From: Natronoarchaeum philippinense
Lineage (GTDB): Archaea; Halobacteriota; Halobacteria; Halobacteriales; Natronoarchaeaceae
Direction of reading: 5' to 3'
Assembly: GCF_900215575.1 (NCBI RefSeq)
Contig: NZ_OBEJ01000001.1
Span: forward strand, 1,215,369-1,279,368
Length of the DNA stretch: 64,000 nt
A model generated the notes under the pieces. That model saw only the letters and a program-made list of their open reading frames with translations, had not been told where the DNA came from and did not search any database. Position numbers and translations under genes: made by a program. Shown piece after piece: positions 63,036 to 64,000 of this stretch (the stretch's first letter is position 1; the number at the start of each line of letters is the position of its first letter).

Positions 63036-63761
63036 ATGGCCAAACAGCCCCACCTGCTAGTCGAGGACGGAGACGTGGCGGAGATCGTGCTGCTGCCGGG
63101 CGACCCCGGGCGGGTCGACCGGATCGCCGGCCACTGCGATTCGAGCGAGGTCGTCGCCGAGAACCGCGAGTACAAGATCGTCAACGCCGAGTACGAGGGG
63201 ACGCCGCTGTCGATCTGTTCGACGGGGATCGGATCACCCTCGGCCGCGATCGCCGTCGAGGAGCTGGCCGCGGTCGGCGTCGAGACGGTGCTCCGGGTCG
63301 GCACGACCGGCGCGCTCCAGTCCGGCATCGAGATCGGCGACATGGTCGTCGCCAACGGCGCGGCCAAAGATGAGGGCACGACGGGGCGCTACGAGTCCGA
63401 CACGTTCCCCGCGGTCCCCGACTACGAGGTTCTCTCGGGGCTCGTCGACGCCGCGGAAGCAAACGACGAGGACGTACACGTCGGGCCGGTCGCCACCGAC
63501 GACGCGTTCTACGCCGAGACCGACGAGTACGTCGACGCGTGGGAGTCGGCCGGCGTGCTGGCCGTCGAGATGGAAGCCGCGTCGATCTTCACGCTCGCCC
63601 GCCGGAAGGGCCTTCGCTCGGGCGCGATCTGTACGGTCGACGGGAATCTCGTCGAGGGCACGCAGAAAGGCGAGACCGACGACGAGGAACTGCCCGAGAA
63701 GGCCAAAAACAACGTCGAGCGTGCGATCGACATCGCGCTCGACGCCGCGGCGTCGCTGTAA
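63036..63761 (+). CDS. udp: Uridine phosphorylase / nucleoside phosphorylase
   Basis: 241 residues from the ATG at 63036, NP-I family. [15 protein letters not shown] at the phosphate site, [20 protein letters not shown], and [13 protein letters not shown], which binds ribose. It splits uridine to uracil and ribose-1-phosphate. The neighbouring PfkB kinase could use that product. Confidence 0.9.
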   Translation: MAKQPHLLVEDGDVAEIVLLPGDPGRVDRIAGHCDSSEVVAENREYKIVNAEYEGTPLSICSTGIGSPSAAIAVEELAAVGVETVLRVGTTGALQSGIEIGDMVVANGAAKDEGTTGRYESDTFPAVPDYEVLSGLVDAAEANDEDVHVGPVATDDAFYAETDEYVDAWESAGVLAVEMEAASIFTLARRKGLRSGAICTVDGNLVEGTQKGETDDEELPEKAKNNVERAIDIALDAAASL

Positions 63762-63867
63762 GCGCCCGACCGAGGGCGTCGCGCATCGGGCTGTGAAAGT
63801 CCCGCACGGCGCCGGGGAGCCATCGAAGCCCTTATTGGCGCAGTTGTCGTTTTCCACCGTAGTAACC

Positions 63868-64000
63868 ATGGCAGAGAAACCGGCCTCGATGTACCGGAAT
63901 ATCGACAAGCCGCCCTACACGCGCAAGGAGTTCATGGGCGGCATCCCCGGCTCGAAGATCGCACAGCACCAGATGGGCGACCTCCAGTCCGACCCCGAGG
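63868..64000 (+). CDS. rpl10e: Large-subunit ribosomal protein L10e (uL16), 5' part
   Basis: The gene runs off the window; 44 residues are present. [20 protein letters not shown] followed by [18 protein letters not shown] is the N-terminus of archaeal L10e (uL16), which sits at the tRNA acceptor site of the 50S subunit. Confidence 0.9.
   Translation, partial: MAEKPASMYRNIDKPPYTRKEFMGGIPGSKIAQHQMGDLQSDPE

Overview
The window is chromosomal DNA from a haloarchaeon (class Halobacteria). The signs are high GC with strongly GC-rich third codon positions, very acidic predicted proteins, archaeal ribosomal proteins (L19e, L32e, S4e), Cbf5-type TruB, archaeal RNase P protein 1, SecY, Orc1/Cdc6, a PGF-CTERM surface protein, a Tat lipoprotein and TATA boxes about 25 bases before start codons. 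I cannot name the genus.

Layout. 1-2748: edge of a surface-glycan cluster (sulfatase-like protein, GT4, GT2). 2884-8343: PhoU, an HTH protein, an AIR-synthase-like protein, dodecin, then truB-cmk-DUF106 on the minus strand. 8481-13704: an AT-richer island with an ABC-2 exporter, a methyltransferase, a pair of membrane proteins resembling SdpA/SdpB (HTTM-like) and an orphan acidic protein. 13891-26543: a branched-chain-amino-acid-type ABC importer (livKGFHM) with a KAS III-like enzyme, an SDR, thiolase plus DUF35 protein, an HTH_10 regulator, an acyl-CoA ligase, an alpha/beta hydrolase and a MaoC hydratase. Five of these transcription units carry the same 15-base element 36-56 bases before their starts, so this looks like one regulated acid-degradation regulon. 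26694-42918: adk, small genes and the S10/spc ribosomal supercluster on the minus strand, headed by a SPOUT RNA methyltransferase. 43326: tRNA-Gly(GCC).

43543-46547: thiamine-binding protein, a second methyltransferase, an HMA metal chaperone and Mch. 46548-48856: an orc1/cdc6 gene bracketed by six ORB-like repeats, a probable replication origin. 48857-58083: epimerase, two histidine kinases, a PhoU/TrkA-C protein next to two half-size MgtE-type magnesium transporters, a GTPBP1-like GTPase, a membrane J-protein and the archaeal t6A methylthiotransferase. 58294-60231: PGF-CTERM surface protein. 60262-63761: deoC, DUF63, a PfkB kinase and uridine phosphorylase (nucleoside breakdown). 63868-end: start of rpl10e.

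The strongest candidates for something new are the shared cis-element of the acid-degradation block, the SdpAB-like island, and the origin architecture. All functions are read from motifs and context by eye. No database search was run.
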